The notes: a model not told the origin generated them from the sequence alone. A DNA stretch of 64,000 nucleotides from Mycobacterium sp. 3519A (GCF_900240945.1 NZ_OESG01000014.1:554923-618922); one strand, 5' to 3'. Shown: positions 44,619 through 54,623, counted from the first letter of the stretch. Made by a program: numbers and translations.

Positions 44619-46601
44619 GTGACGGTTGAAGCCATTCGCTCGGGAATCGACCTGAGCCACGTCGACTCCAATGCCCGCCCCCAAGATGACCTGTTCGGCC
44701 ATGTCAACGGCCGCTGGTTGGCCGAATACGCCATCCCGGCCGACCGCGCGACCGACGGCGCGTTCCGGTCGCTGTACGACCGCGCCGAGGAACAGGTCCG
44801 CGACCTCATCACCGAGGCGGCGGCGTCGGGCGCCGCGAAAGGCACCGACGAACAGCGCATCGGCGATCTGTACGCCAGCTTCATGGACGAGGAGACGGTG
44901 GCGGAGCGCGGTGTGCAACCGCTGCTCGACGAACTGGCCGCGATCGACGCCGCGCAGACCCCGGATGCGTTGGCGGCGGTCATCGGCGCGCTGCAGCGCA
45001 GCGGCGTCGGCGGCGGCACCGGCGTGTACGTCGACACCGACTCCAAGAACTCGACCCGCTATCTGGTGCACCTCAGCCAGTCCGGCTTGGGCCTGCCCGA
45101 CGAGTCGTATTACCGCGAGGAGCAGCACGCCGAGATCCTCGCCGCGTACCCGAAGCACATCGCCGCGATGTTCGCGCTCGTCTACGGCGGCGACCACACC
45201 GAGACGGCCGCCCGCATCGTCGCACTGGAGACCAAGTTGGCGGCCGCGCACTGGGACGTCGTGAAGCGCCGCGACGCCGACCTCACCTACAACCTGCGGA
45301 CCTTCGCCGATCTGCCCGCCGAAGCACCGGGATTCGACTGGGCGGGCTGGATCACCGCGATGGGTGCCACCCTGGATCAGGTCGCGGAAGTCGTTGTGCG
45401 TCAACCGGATTACCTGACTGCCTTCTCCGAGTCGTGGTCGGCTGAGGACTTCGAGGACTGGAAGAGCTGGGCCCGCTGGCGGCTGATCCGGGCGCGCGCA
45501 TCGGTGCTGACCGACGACCTGGTGGCGCAGGACTTCGAGTTCTACGGCCGACTGCTGAGCGGCACCGAGCAGATCCGCGACCGGTGGAAGCGCGCGGTGT
45601 CGGTGGTCGAAGGTCTGATGGGCGACGCCGTCGGCAAGCTCTATGTCGAGCGGCATTTCCCGCCGGAAGCCAAGGCGCGCATGGACGAACTGGTGGCCAA
45701 CCTGCGCGAGGCCTACCGCGTCAGCATCAACGAACTCGAGTGGATGACGCCGGAAACCCGCGAGAAGGCGCTGGCCAAGCTCGACAAGTTCACCCCGAAG
45801 ATCGGCTATCCGGCCAAGTGGCGGGACTATTCGAAGCTCGTCATCGAACGCGACGACCTCTACGGCAACTACCGCCGCGGACACGAGATCGAATCGGACC
45901 GCGAACTCGCGAAACTCGGCGGACCGGTCGACCGCGACGAGTGGTTCATGACGCCGCAGACCGTCAACGCCTACTACAACCCGGGGATGAATGAAATCGT
46001 CTTCCCCGCAGCGATTCTGCAACCGCCGTTCTTCGACGCCGACGCCGACGACGCCGCCAACTACGGCGGCATCGGCGCGGTGATCGGGCATGAGATCGGG
46101 CACGGGTTCGACGATCAGGGCGCCAAGTACGACGGCGACGGCAATCTCGTCGACTGGTGGACCGACGCCGACCGAACCGAATTCGGCGCTCGGACAAAGG
46201 CTCTGATCGAGCAGTACGAGGAGTACACACCCCGCCAATTGAGCGCACACCACGACCGACATGTCAATGGCGCATTCACCGTCGGCGAGAACATCGGCGA
46301 CCTCGGCGGCCTTTCGATCGCGCTGCTGGCCTACCGGCTCTCGCTCAAGGGCAAGGAGGCGCCGGTGATCGACGGCTTGACCGGCGAACAGCGGGTGTTC
46401 TTCGGCTGGGCGCAGGTGTGGCGCACCAAATCCCGTGACGCCGAGGCGATCCGACGGCTCGCGATCGATCCGCACTCACCGCCGGAGTTCCGCTGCAACG
46501 GCGTGATTCGCAACATGGACGCGTTCTACGACGCGTTCGACGTCAGCGAGTCCGACGCGTTGTACCTCGAACCGCAGCGGCGCGTGCGAATCTGGAACTA
46601 A
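44619..46601 (+). CDS. zmp1: Zinc metallopeptidase Zmp1 (M13/neprilysin family)
   Basis: This 660-residue enzyme has the HEIGH zinc motif at residues 491-495 and the third ligand Glu557 in GENIGD. The family NAYYNPGMNEIVFPAAILQ substrate-binding strand lies just before. The C-terminus ends RRVRIWN. It cleaves peptides and, in M. tuberculosis, limits inflammasome activation; here it is probably a housekeeping peptidase. The GTG at 44619 is used, as it fits the family start (SGIDLSHVD soon after). A further in-frame start 57 bp upstream is less likely. No signal peptide is obvious, as in other Zmp1 proteins. A strong terminator follows. Confidence 0.95.
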   Translation: MTVEAIRSGIDLSHVDSNARPQDDLFGHVNGRWLAEYAIPADRATDGAFRSLYDRAEEQVRDLITEAAASGAAKGTDEQRIGDLYASFMDEETVAERGVQPLLDELAAIDAAQTPDALAAVIGALQRSGVGGGTGVYVDTDSKNSTRYLVHLSQSGLGLPDESYYREEQHAEILAAYPKHIAAMFALVYGGDHTETAARIVALETKLAAAHWDVVKRRDADLTYNLRTFADLPAEAPGFDWAGWITAMGATLDQVAEVVVRQPDYLTAFSESWSAEDFEDWKSWARWRLIRARASVLTDDLVAQDFEFYGRLLSGTEQIRDRWKRAVSVVEGLMGDAVGKLYVERHFPPEAKARMDELVANLREAYRVSINELEWMTPETREKALAKLDKFTPKIGYPAKWRDYSKLVIERDDLYGNYRRGHEIESDRELAKLGGPVDRDEWFMTPQTVNAYYNPGMNEIVFPAAILQPPFFDADADDAANYGGIGAVIGHEIGHGFDDQGAKYDGDGNLVDWWTDADRTEFGARTKALIEQYEEYTPRQLSAHHDRHVNGAFTVGENIGDLGGLSIALLAYRLSLKGKEAPVIDGLTGEQRVFFGWAQVWRTKSRDAEAIRRLAIDPHSPPEFRCNGVIRNMDAFYDAFDVSESDALYLEPQRRVRIWN

Positions 46602-46641
46602 ACGAAAAAACCCCGACGCCGTGTCGGGGGTTTTTTCGTTT
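46600..46641. terminator. Bidirectional terminator after zmp1 and the L,D-transpeptidase gene
   Basis: AAACGAAAAAACCCCGAC pairs with GTCGGGGGTTTTTTCGTTT around a small loop. The U-rich tail works for zmp1, and the A-run on the left serves as the U-run for the minus-strand gene. Both genes converge here. Confidence 0.92.
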
Positions 46642-46649
46642 CAGTTTCT

Positions 46650-47642
46650 CTAGAACATCTGCCAGTCCGACGCGCCGTCGGGCTGGTTGTACAAACCCTT
46701 CGAGTTCTTGATCACGATCGGATCGCCACTGCCGAAGTTGTCGTAGAACCACTTCGCGTTCTCAGGGCTGATGTTGATGCAGCCGTGGCTCACGTTGCGT
46801 TTACCTTGATCGCTGACCGACCACGGCGCGCTGTGCACGAAGTTCCCGCTGTTGTCGATCCGGACGGCGAGTTGCACATTCAGCTTGTAGCCGTTGGGGG
46901 AGTTGACGGGAACGCCGTATGTCGAGGAGTCCATGACAATGGTCGGGAACTTCTCGAGCACGTAATACGTGCCGTTGGGGGTCGTGTGGCCGCCGGCCGC
47001 CATACCCATCGACACCGGGATCGTCTTCTCCACCTTTCCGTTGCGCACAACGGTCATCTGGTGCGTCGCGTCATCGATGGTCGCTACCAATTGCTCAGGA
47101 ACGGTGAAACTCGACTTGGTGCCGCTGGCGTCGATGTTGACGACGGTGCCTGCAGGCCAGAAGTCCTGCGGCCGCCAGCGGACCTGGGTGTCGCTGGTCC
47201 AGTAGAAGCGGCCGGGCACCGGCGGGACCGACGAGATGTGGATCGCCTGCTCCGCCATCGCCCGGTCGGCGATCGGGCGGGCGAAGTTGATGTAGATCGG
47301 TTTAGCGGCGCCGACCTTGGACCCGTTCGTCGGGTTGAACGTCGGCGCCGCGAACACCGGGTCGCCGACGTACGGCGTCGGGTTTTGACCGGCCGGCGTG
47401 CCCTCGGGAATCGCCATCGGCTGCGCCGGGAACGGATTGAACGGCGCAGGCGGGGGCAGGGCGGGATCGGCGGGAGCGAACGGATCCGGCGGCGGCGCTG
47501 GGGCTGCGGCCGGATCGATCGGTGCCGGTGGCGGCGGAACCTCCGGGTCGGCCAGCGCCGACGGGCTGCCCAACGCCAGTCCACCGACAAGGCCAGCCGC
47601 CATCAGAGCGGTGACCAGTCTCCCCCTGATCCGCGTACCCAT
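46650..47642 (-). CDS. L,D-transpeptidase (Rv0192/LdtMt4-type)
   Basis: This 330-residue exported enzyme forms 3-3 cross-links in peptidoglycan. It has a signal peptide (cleavage near SALADPEV, residue 30), a Pro-rich linker (residues 32-85), an immunoglobulin-like domain and the YkuD catalytic domain. That domain has His270 (NFVHSAPWS) and the SHGCINIS motif with catalytic Cys288. Start ATG has GGAGGTGA 4 bases upstream. Position next to the MFS and RicR genes matches Rv0192. Confidence 0.93.
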   Translation of the reverse strand: MGTRIRGRLVTALMAAGLVGGLALGSPSALADPEVPPPPAPIDPAAAPAPPPDPFAPADPALPPPAPFNPFPAQPMAIPEGTPAGQNPTPYVGDPVFAAPTFNPTNGSKVGAAKPIYINFARPIADRAMAEQAIHISSVPPVPGRFYWTSDTQVRWRPQDFWPAGTVVNIDASGTKSSFTVPEQLVATIDDATHQMTVVRNGKVEKTIPVSMGMAAGGHTTPNGTYYVLEKFPTIVMDSSTYGVPVNSPNGYKLNVQLAVRIDNSGNFVHSAPWSVSDQGKRNVSHGCINISPENAKWFYDNFGSGDPIVIKNSKGLYNQPDGASDWQMF

Positions 47643-47786
47643 ACGTCACCTCCAGTCACAAAAAACTTCGTCCAGTCTCGCACAACGAAAACACCGGCTG
47701 CCGCCGCGAGAATGCTGGCCGCATCTGTGCGAACGCCCAGCCCACGCCGCTGACCTGCATAGTCCATCGCCGCGGGGTGGCGAATG

Positions 47787-49034
47787 TTACTTCCTGCTGA
47801 TTGCCTGAGGGACGTCGAACAGGGCGCGGGTGGCGGTGACACCGGTCAACGCGACCACCACCAGTACGGTCGACACCCCGATCATCGGCGCCAACCCGGC
47901 GTGCTCGTAGAGCAGCCCACCCGACAGCGAACCGGCCATGATGCCGACCTGGAAACCCGCGACGTACAGGCCCGACGCGCCGTCGGGGTCGTCCGGTGCG
48001 GTGCGCATCGCGGCCGCCTGCAGCATCGGCGGCAGCGCGGTGGACGCCGCACCCCACGCCACGATCGCCGACCCGCCGACGAGCAGCGCCACCAACCCGG
48101 TCGAGCGGTCGAACGCCAACGACGTCAGCACCACGAACGCCGAGGCCAGCACCGCCAGGCACGCGACCACCGAGGCGTGCGGCCACCGGTCCAGCGGGCG
48201 GGCCATCGCCGCCATCGCGGCCAGGCCTGCGACGCCGAACGCGGCGAGCAGCCAGGCGAGGTTGGCGCCGCGGACGCCGACGACGTCGCGGATGATCACG
48301 ACGATGAACGTGTAGGAGATGAAGTGCGCGGTCACGCCCATCAGGGTCAGCACGGTCAACGTGACCAGACGGCTGTTGCGGTGGTGGCGCGCTTTCCCGG
48401 CGGTCGATGCGCCGTCGCGGGGCACCGCCATCGCGGGAAGCGCGACCCATGCCGCGACGGTGACGGCCGCGGCGGCCACCGTCACCACGACGACGGCCAC
48501 CCGCCACCCCCACAGTGCGCTCATCGCCGCGGTCAATGGATTGCCGACCACAAGCGCCACGCCGGTGCCGGCGTAGACCGCGGTGGTGGCACGCCCCGCG
48601 TGGCTGGCAGGGACCAACCGGGCGCCGATGGGCGCGATCACCGACCACATCAGTCCGTGGGTCACGGCGCACAGAACCCGGCCGGCCGCCAATGTTGCGA
48701 AGTTGGGCGCTAACGCTGAAATCAGTTGCGACGCAGTCAAACACAGCAACGTCAGCAGCAGCGTGGTGCGTCGCGGCCAGTGCGCGGTGAGCCGCACGAG
48801 CGGAACGGTGGTCAGCGCGGCGACCAGTGCATAGCTGGCGAGCAGCGTGCCCACCAGCGCCTCGCTGACCCGCAGGTCGGTCGCGATGGCGGGCAGCGCG
48901 CCGACCGGAACCATCTCGGCCGTCACGTACACGAACGCCGCGGCGGCCAGCACGCCGAGTTGCACGGTGACGCGCGGCGTCCACGTGTGAGTGTCGGATG
49001 TGCGGGTATGGACGGTCATGGCGCGAGCACTCAC
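47787..49034 (-). CDS. MFS transporter, DHA1-type (Rv0191-type)
   Basis: This 415-residue protein has 12 membrane helices and drug:H+ antiporter 1 character, with VYVTAEMVPVGALPAIATDLRVS in helix one, LTAHWPRRTTLLLTLLCL (the conserved loop between helices 2 and 3) and GTGVALVVGNPLTAAM. Substrate unknown; relatives export sugars or drugs. M at 49034 or 49019. It sits ahead of the L,D-transpeptidase gene with 144 bp between them, as in M. tuberculosis. Confidence 0.9.
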   Translation of the reverse strand: MSARAMTVHTRTSDTHTWTPRVTVQLGVLAAAAFVYVTAEMVPVGALPAIATDLRVSEALVGTLLASYALVAALTTVPLVRLTAHWPRRTTLLLTLLCLTASQLISALAPNFATLAAGRVLCAVTHGLMWSVIAPIGARLVPASHAGRATTAVYAGTGVALVVGNPLTAAMSALWGWRVAVVVVTVAAAAVTVAAWVALPAMAVPRDGASTAGKARHHRNSRLVTLTVLTLMGVTAHFISYTFIVVIIRDVVGVRGANLAWLLAAFGVAGLAAMAAMARPLDRWPHASVVACLAVLASAFVVLTSLAFDRSTGLVALLVGGSAIVAWGAASTALPPMLQAAAMRTAPDDPDGASGLYVAGFQVGIMAGSLSGGLLYEHAGLAPMIGVSTVLVVVALTGVTATRALFDVPQAISRK

Positions 49035-49115
49035 GGTATCGAGCGAGGATGGATATCGCGCTAGAGCGAGTTGTCAGCTGGTAGCGGATTGCCGCTGAAC
49101 CGAGAGAGGATTGTG

Positions 49116-49505
49116 ATGGCCGACATCCCCGAGGGGTACGAGACGCTGCTGGAACGTCCGCTGTACGGGCACCTTGCCACAACGCGGCCCGACGGAAACG
49201 CCCAGGTCAACCCGATGTGGTTCGACTGGGACGGCGAGCTGCTGCGGTTCACCCACACGTCCAAGCGCCAGAAGTACCGCAATATCGCGGCGAATCCGAA
49301 TGTGGCGATGTCGATCGTCGATCCCGACAACCCGTACCGCTTCCTCGAGGTGCGGGGCGTGGTGGAGAAGATCGAGCCCGACCCGACCGGGGCGTTCTAC
49401 ATGCACCTCAACGACCGCTACAGCGGGCCGCTGACGGAGCCTCCTGCGGACAAGGCCGACCGGGTGATCCTCGTGGTGCGGCCGACCGGATACAGCAAGC
49501 AGTGA
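49116..49505 (+). CDS. PPOX-class F420-dependent oxidoreductase
   Basis: This 129-residue split-barrel flavoprotein-type protein has [24 protein letters not shown] at the start, [37 protein letters not shown] and a C-terminal [13 protein letters not shown]. This is the pattern of Rv1155-like F420-binding reductases. Substrate unknown. ATG at 49116 with GAGAGAGG upstream. Its TGA overlaps the GTG of the broken thiamine-binding gene. Confidence 0.88.
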   Translation: MADIPEGYETLLERPLYGHLATTRPDGNAQVNPMWFDWDGELLRFTHTSKRQKYRNIAANPNVAMSIVDPDNPYRFLEVRGVVEKIEPDPTGAFYMHLNDRYSGPLTEPPADKADRVILVVRPTGYSKQ

Positions 49506-49805
49506 TCGTCGCGTTCAGCGTCAGCCCGACGGGTGGCGACGCCAGCGTCGGCGCCGCGGTCGCCGAGGCGATTCGGGTGGTGCGGGCATCAGGCCTGCCC
49601 AACGAGACGAACGCGATGTTCACCAACATCGGGAGGCCGTGGGCCTCCAAAAACAGATGAGGTGATGGCGGTGGTGAAGCAGGCTGTCGAGGCCGTCGCC
49701 GCCGTCTCCGACCGGGTCAGCCTGGTGCTCAAGGCCGACATCCGGCCCGGCTACACCGGCCAGTTGACCGCGAAAGTGCAGCGCATCGAGGACGCGCTGG
49801 GCTGA
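49502..49805 (+). pseudogene. MTH1187/DUF77-type thiamine-binding protein gene, frameshifted
   Basis: The first part reads [29 protein letters not shown] sequence up to [10 protein letters not shown], typical of the thiamine-binding MTH1187 family. In another frame [15 protein letters not shown], then VSLVLKADIRPG, continue the same family to its normal end. Between them (after 49630) the reading frame shifts: 25 bases replace the expected multiple of three. They include a perfect hairpin GGAGGCC-GTG-GGCCTCC and then AAAAA. Either the gene is inactive or a frameshift restores it. The family usually has about 100 residues. The GTG start overlaps the PPOX stop. Confidence 0.8.
49632..49648. repeat. 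Small perfect hairpin at the frameshift point
   Basis: GGAGGCC and GGCCTCC form a 7-bp stem with a GTG loop, followed by a run of A. It lies exactly where the two halves of the thiamine-binding gene lose register, so it may be a small insertion or a frameshift-stimulating structure. Confidence 0.75.
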
Positions 49806-49815
49806 TTTCTTTTCG

Positions 49816-49874
49816 CCGAACGTTCCTTACCGCTCGAAAAATCCGCGATTTTTCGAGCGGTAAGGAACGTTCGG
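49816..49874. terminator. Long perfect hairpin between convergent genes
   Basis: A 59-base palindrome has two 28-base arms that pair perfectly and a 3-base loop CGC. Each arm carries AAAAA/TTTTT near the loop and CGAACGTTCC at its base. It lies 11 bp after the thiamine-binding gene and just after the ricR stop on the other strand, so a bidirectional terminator is most likely. Confidence 0.75.
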
Positions 49875-49890
49875 GCAGCACCGGCGAAGG

Positions 49891-50181
49891 CTAGGAGCGG
49901 ACCAACCGGGCGATGGCCGCCGACGCCTCGGCCAGCTTGGCCTCGGCCTCGTCGCCGCCCTCGGCGACGGCCTGCGTCACGCAATGGCCGAGATGCTCGT
50001 CGAGCAAGCCGAGGGCCACCGACTGCAGCGCACTGTTGACGGCGCTGATCTGGGTGAGCACGTCGATGCAGTACTTGTCCTCGTCGATCATCTTCGCGAT
50101 GCCGCGGACCTGACCCTCGATTCGGCGCAGCCGCTTGGCGTAATTCTCTTTCTGCTGCGAATAACCATGTGCGGCAGTCAT
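49891..50181 (-). CDS. ricR: Copper-sensing CsoR-family repressor RicR
   Basis: This 96-residue helical repressor has the CsoR metal ligands: Cys38 (DKYCIDVL), His63 (DEHLGHC) and Cys67. Arg-rich [16 protein letters not shown] is the DNA-contact helix. Copper(I) binding releases it from DNA. Gene order beside ilvD and the Rv0191/0192 pair matches Rv0190 (RicR). A perfect RicR-type operator precedes the upstream partner gene in its operon, so it is probably autoregulated. The DUF305 gene ends 1 bp before its start codon. Confidence 0.93.
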   Translation of the reverse strand: MTAAHGYSQQKENYAKRLRRIEGQVRGIAKMIDEDKYCIDVLTQISAVNSALQSVALGLLDEHLGHCVTQAVAEGGDEAEAKLAEASAAIARLVRS

Positions 50182-50182
50182 G

Positions 50183-50776
50183 TCAGCCTCCCAGCATCTG
50201 CTTCATCTGGCCGATCTCGGCTTCTTGGGCTGCGACGATCTTGCCGGCCAGGTTCTTGGCGTCCGCGTTGTCGCCGTTCGCGATCTCGGCCTTGGCCATT
50301 TCGATCGCGCCCTGGTGGTGGCTGATCATCGAGTCCAGCCACAGTTTGTCGAATTCCGCGCCGTTCAGCGACCGCAACTTCGCCATGGTCGCGTCATCGA
50401 CCATGCCCTGCATCGCCCCGCCGTGCCCGCCGTGCCCCGAATCGGCGTCAGGGTTCTCCTTCCACTGCACCAGGAGCACCTTCATGACTTCGATCTCCGG
50501 TTGCTGCGCGGCGGAGATCTGCTTGGCCAGGTCGACAACTTGCGGGTTCGTCGAACGCTCGGGCACCAGCGCCGACAGGTCGACGGCCTGTTGGTGATGC
50601 GGAATCATGTTGGTGGCGAACGCGACGTCGTCGGCGTTGTAGCCCGCCGGTTGCCCGGTGATGACGGGCTCGTCGGTCTTCGAATGCTCGGCGTGGGTGT
50701 CCGGCGCCGAGTTGCTGCACGACGTGAGCAGCAGCCCGGCGGCGAGGGCAACCAACAGACGGGTCATCAGCGACAT
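50183..50776 (-). CDS. DUF305 lipoprotein, copper-linked
   Basis: This 197-residue protein has a lipobox (LLLTSC, Cys at residue 20) and two DUF305 repeats. Each has paired His: [18 protein letters not shown] and [20 protein letters not shown] His/Gly-rich loop (DSGHGGHGG) lies between. DUF305 proteins are often found in copper and metal stress operons and may bind the metal outside the membrane. It is the first gene of the operon with ricR, and the operator lies 10 bp before the start codon, supporting copper induction. Confidence 0.9.
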   Translation of the reverse strand: MSLMTRLLVALAAGLLLTSCSNSAPDTHAEHSKTDEPVITGQPAGYNADDVAFATNMIPHHQQAVDLSALVPERSTNPQVVDLAKQISAAQQPEIEVMKVLLVQWKENPDADSGHGGHGGAMQGMVDDATMAKLRSLNGAEFDKLWLDSMISHHQGAIEMAKAEIANGDNADAKNLAGKIVAAQEAEIGQMKQMLGG

Positions 50777-50786
50777 GCCTCAAGGG

Positions 50787-50801
50787 TACCCCGTGGGGGT
50801 A
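50787..50801. promoter_or_regulatory. RicR operator
   Basis: TACCC-N5-GGGTA matches the palindrome reported for RicR in M. tuberculosis. It lies 10 bp upstream of the DUF305-ricR operon and 47 bp upstream of the divergent ilvD start. Confidence 0.85.
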
Positions 50802-50848
50802 TGGATAACGGTTTGGCCTGTCGAAACGCCGACGGCATACTGAAGCGC

Positions 50849-52549
50849 ATGCCCTCAGACTCCCCCGATATCAAACCCCGCAGTCGTGACGTCACCGACG
50901 GTCTGGAGAAGACCGCAGCCCGCGGGATGCTGCGCGCGGTAGGCATGGGTGACGACGACTTCGCCAAGCCGCAGATCGGTGTCGGGTCGTCGTGGAACGA
51001 GATCACCCCGTGCAACCTGTCGCTGGACCGACTGGCCAAGGCCGTCAAGGACGGCGTGCACGCGGCGGGTGGCTATCCGCTGGAGTTCGGCACCATCTCG
51101 GTGTCCGACGGCATCTCGATGGGCCACGAAGGCATGCACTTCTCGCTGGTGTCCCGCGAGGTGATCGCCGACAGCGTCGAGACCGTCATGCAGGCCGAAC
51201 GACTGGACGGTTCGGTGCTGCTGGCCGGATGCGACAAATCGCTGCCAGGCATGCTGATGGCCGCCGCCCGACTGGACCTGGCGTCGGTGTTCCTCTACGC
51301 AGGGTCGATCCTGCCCGGCATCGCGAAGCTGTCCGACGGCTCCGAGAAGGAAGTGACGATCATCGACGCGTTCGAGGCCGTCGGCGCGTGCGCGCGCGGC
51401 CTGATGTCGCGCGAGGACGTCGACGCGATCGAACGCGCCATCTGCCCCGGCGAGGGCGCGTGCGGCGGCATGTACACCGCCAACACCATGGCCTCCGCGG
51501 CGGAGGCGCTGGGCATGTCGCTGCCCGGGTCGGCCGCCCCGCCCGCCACCGACCGCAGACGCGACGGCTTCGCGCGCCAGTCCGGTCAGGCCGTCGTCGA
51601 ACTGCTGCGCCGCGGCATCACCGCGCGCGACATCCTGACCAAGGAGGCGTTCGAGAACGCCATCGCCGTGGTGATGGCCTTCGGCGGCTCGACCAACGCG
51701 GTGCTGCACCTGCTGGCCATCGCGCATGAGGCGAACGTCAAACTGACGCTGGAGGACTTCACCCGCGTCGGCAACAAGGTGCCGCACCTGGCTGACGTGA
51801 AACCCTTTGGCAGCCACGTGATGACGGACGTCGACCGGATCGGCGGAGTGCCCGTCGTGATGAAGGCGTTGCTGGATGCCGGTCTGCTGCACGGTGATTG
51901 CCTGACGGTGACCGGCCAGACCATGGCGCAGAACCTGGCGCACATCGCCCCGCCCGATCCCGACGGCAAGGTGCTGCGGGCCCTCTCCGAGCCGATCCAT
52001 CCGACCGGCGGCATCACGATCCTGCACGGTTCGCTCGCCCCTGAGGGCGCCGTGGTGAAGTCGGCGGGCTTCGACTCCGACGTGTTCGAAGGCACCGCAA
52101 GGGTTTTCGAGCGTGAGCGGGCGGCTCTCGATGCACTCGAGGATGGCACCATCACCGCGGGTGACGTCGTGGTGATCCGCTACGAGGGCCCCAAGGGCGG
52201 GCCGGGTATGCGTGAGATGCTCGCGATCACCGGCGCGATCAAGGGCGCGGGCCTCGGCAAGGACGTGCTGCTGATGACCGACGGCCGGTTCTCCGGCGGC
52301 ACCACCGGCCTGTGCGTGGGACACATCGCACCGGAGGCGGTCGACGGCGGGCCGATCGCGTTCCTGCGCGACGGCGACCGGATCCGCCTTGACGTGGCCA
52401 AGGGCACGCTCGACGTGCTCGTCGACCCGGCCGAATTCGAGGCCCGCAAGGCGGGTTTCGAACCGCTGCCCCCGCGCTACACCACCGGCGTGCTGGCCAA
52501 GTACACCAAGCTGGTGGGCTCGGCGGCAGGCGGCGCGGTCTGCGGTTAG
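50849..52549 (+). CDS. ilvD: Dihydroxy-acid dehydratase
   Basis: This 566-residue enzyme makes 2-keto acids for isoleucine, valine and leucine biosynthesis. The family signatures [16 protein letters not shown] (iron-sulphur Cys) and [17 protein letters not shown] are present. The C-terminal half has [24 protein letters not shown] at 50849 follows a CATACT that could be a -10 element about 10 bases upstream, so the leader is short. It is divergent from the copper operon. Gene order matches Rv0189c. Confidence 0.97.
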   Translation: MPSDSPDIKPRSRDVTDGLEKTAARGMLRAVGMGDDDFAKPQIGVGSSWNEITPCNLSLDRLAKAVKDGVHAAGGYPLEFGTISVSDGISMGHEGMHFSLVSREVIADSVETVMQAERLDGSVLLAGCDKSLPGMLMAAARLDLASVFLYAGSILPGIAKLSDGSEKEVTIIDAFEAVGACARGLMSREDVDAIERAICPGEGACGGMYTANTMASAAEALGMSLPGSAAPPATDRRRDGFARQSGQAVVELLRRGITARDILTKEAFENAIAVVMAFGGSTNAVLHLLAIAHEANVKLTLEDFTRVGNKVPHLADVKPFGSHVMTDVDRIGGVPVVMKALLDAGLLHGDCLTVTGQTMAQNLAHIAPPDPDGKVLRALSEPIHPTGGITILHGSLAPEGAVVKSAGFDSDVFEGTARVFERERAALDALEDGTITAGDVVVIRYEGPKGGPGMREMLAITGAIKGAGLGKDVLLMTDGRFSGGTTGLCVGHIAPEAVDGGPIAFLRDGDRIRLDVAKGTLDVLVDPAEFEARKAGFEPLPPRYTTGVLAKYTKLVGSAAGGAVCG

Positions 52550-53520
52550 TGCACTGCCTTCGCCAACAGCGGAGGCAACTGGTCGGCGACCAGCGGTAGC
52601 GATAGCGGCGAATGGAAGGCGATGGCGCCCGCCTGCTCGCGGTTCGTGAAGACGTTGCGGTTCTCCCGGGTAGCCCGCAGGTTGGCGATGCCCGGGATGG
52701 CCAGCAGCGCGTCGATATCGGCCTGGCTCTCCGTCGTCCAGATCAACACATCGGCCTCATCCAACGGCGCGGGGTTGTTCGGATCGATGTATGCGCGGTC
52801 GTCGCCGCGGCCGTATGCGGCGATGCCGTCGGGGATGACGAAGCCCATCTGAGTGAGGAACTCCGTCTTCCAGCTCGGGATCGACGCGATGATGCTGTCC
52901 TGCCAGAAGGTGTTGCCCGACAGCAGGAATACCTTCTTCCCCGCGAATTGCGGATGCGTCCTTGCGACGTCCGCGAACCGCCCGTCGACGCCGGCGATCA
53001 GCGACCGCATCCTGTCCGCCTGGAACACTGCCTGGCCGATCGTGTCGGCCTGGGTCTTCCACGGCTCGAAGAACGGTTCCGGACCGGACTGCGGGATGGT
53101 CGGGGCGATCGCCGAGAGTTGTTGGTAGGTATCAGCATTCACGCCTGCGTTGGTCGCGACGATGAGATCCGGTGTCAGCGCCGCGATCCGGTCGACCTGG
53201 ATGCCGTCGTAGATGCTCAACACCGTCGGTTGGGCATTGCCGAGTTTGGCTTGGGCCCACGGCCACACCGCGTACGGTTGGTCGCCGAACCACTTCGTCG
53301 TGGCGATCGGCACAACGCCGACCGCCAGCAGGTCGTCCTGTCCGGTGAAGCCCGCGCTGACGACACGCTTGGGCGGCGCGGGCACGACCGTCTGCCCGAA
53401 GGCATGCGTCACGGTGACCGGGCCAGCGGCGGGGGCCGCCGACGCACGGCCCGCAGCGAGCGCCAGTCCGGCCATGCCAGCCGCGCCGAGGAAACTTCGC
53501 CTACTCCATTGAGGGTACAT
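52546..53520 (-). CDS. ABC transporter iron-siderophore binding protein, Tat-exported
   Basis: This 324-residue protein begins with a twin-arginine signal ([19 protein letters not shown]), so it is exported folded. The mature part is a FecB/FhuD-type class III binding protein: [39 protein letters not shown] and [15 protein letters not shown]. It probably binds a ferric siderophore or haem-like ligand. No permease genes are adjacent. Its stop overlaps that of convergent ilvD by 4 bp. Confidence 0.88.
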   Translation of the reverse strand: MYPQWSRRSFLGAAGMAGLALAAGRASAAPAAGPVTVTHAFGQTVVPAPPKRVVSAGFTGQDDLLAVGVVPIATTKWFGDQPYAVWPWAQAKLGNAQPTVLSIYDGIQVDRIAALTPDLIVATNAGVNADTYQQLSAIAPTIPQSGPEPFFEPWKTQADTIGQAVFQADRMRSLIAGVDGRFADVARTHPQFAGKKVFLLSGNTFWQDSIIASIPSWKTEFLTQMGFVIPDGIAAYGRGDDRAYIDPNNPAPLDEADVLIWTTESQADIDALLAIPGIANLRATRENRNVFTNREQAGAIAFHSPLSLPLVADQLPPLLAKAVH

Positions 53521-53576
53521 CGGCGCAGCTTATGCGGTTCAACACCGGTTCACGGGCAAATCAACGCATCTGTCAA

Positions 53577-54089
53577 TCAGCCGGTTTTCCCGACCGGCGT
53601 CAGCGTGATCGGCAACCAATGTGTGCCCGGCCCTTCACCGGGGCAGCCCGCACCGTCGATGACGAGGGTGCGCTCGCCGAAGAAGCTTCCATCCGGGTTG
53701 GGAATCCAGAAATCGGAGCGGCGGGCTTGCACTGCGCTGCCGGGGTCGCTGCGATCGCAGAAGTAGGGGTACTCGCCGCTGGTCTCCCAACGGTCGGTGT
53801 TCCAACGGTATTCGTAAGCCAGCGGAGCGCCGGGATTGCGTGCGTGGTCGTCCTTGTTGTCCATCCGCGCAATGCAGCCACCGGCGTCACAGTGGGTGGT
53901 GAAGTCCGCCGGCACCGTCAGTGCATTCATCGGCGTCGGCTTGCCGTTGAAGGTCTGCTTCGAGAAGTCGATCAACAAGTCGTACGTTCCGTACAGCGGC
54001 GGCGGTTCGGGCCGATCCGCGTGAGCGACCGGCGCGACGAGCGCGGCACAAGTCGCAAAGACGGCTACAGGCAATGCTTTCGACACCAT
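53577..54089 (-). CDS. Secreted hypothetical protein
   Basis: This 170-residue protein has a signal peptide (cleavage near PVAHADRPEP, residue 24). The mature domain begins PPLYGTYDLLIDFSKQTFNG and has Cys pairs in THCDAGGCIARMD, YFCDRSDPG and GAGCPGEG that likely form disulphides. The pattern is typical of a mycobacterial secreted family of unknown function. ATG at 54089 is used because the signal peptide starts there; an upstream GTG would add six residues. It lies 56 bp upstream of the siderophore-binding gene on the same strand. Confidence 0.8.
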   Translation of the reverse strand: MVSKALPVAVFATCAALVAPVAHADRPEPPPLYGTYDLLIDFSKQTFNGKPTPMNALTVPADFTTHCDAGGCIARMDNKDDHARNPGAPLAYEYRWNTDRWETSGEYPYFCDRSDPGSAVQARRSDFWIPNPDGSFFGERTLVIDGAGCPGEGPGTHWLPITLTPVGKTG

Positions 54090-54191
54090 GCTGCCGGAAT
54101 AGCACACAGAGGCGCCATCCGTCGGCGAATGGGCGACTCGACGGAGCGGGCGGCCGGCCGGGTCGCCCCGGCCGGTCTTGTCGTTGCCCGA

Positions 54192-54623
54192 CTAGTGCTC
54201 GGACCCGCGTACCCGCATGCCGAAGTACACGGCGTACAGGCCGCACACGGTGATCAGCGCACCGCAGATCACATGTGACCAGACCATGCCGGCGGTCGGC
54301 GACGCGACGAAGATCCACGGTGAGAAGAAGATCCACAGACCGAAGACCGGCAGCGTCCACGTCATGCCGTGGGTACGGTCCAGTGCCGAGCCGAAACACA
54401 TGGCCAGAACAGCGACAGTTATTCCTACGATCAGATCGCTGGCGGGTAGCCGCGTGAAGGCGTCGTAACCGACGATATGTGGCAGCAGGGCAACGAATAT
54501 CGCCGTCAGCAACGTCAGGCCGAAGGTGGCCTGCGCGGCCATCGACTCAGCCGCGCGGTCGTAACTTGCGCGCAGAGCCAGGATGTCAGGATGCTGATCT
54601 ATTGATGCATGGGCTGTTGTCAT
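54192..54623 (-). CDS. SPW repeat membrane protein
   Basis: This 143-residue protein has a charged N-terminus of about 30 residues and four hydrophobic helices. WIFFSPWIFV gives the SPW motif, and LPASDLIVGITVAVLAMCFGS and GLYAVYFGMRVRGS follow the family. Function unknown. It starts at ATG 54623 and is followed by a gap of about 100 bp to the secreted-protein gene. Confidence 0.83.
   Translation of the reverse strand: MTTAHASIDQHPDILALRASYDRAAESMAAQATFGLTLLTAIFVALLPHIVGYDAFTRLPASDLIVGITVAVLAMCFGSALDRTHGMTWTLPVFGLWIFFSPWIFVASPTAGMVWSHVICGALITVCGLYAVYFGMRVRGSEH

Noticed and set aside
44580..46475. Open frame of over 600 codons antisense to zmp1
   Set aside because: Same cause: high-GC codon bias leaves the opposite strand open. 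No recognisable protein.
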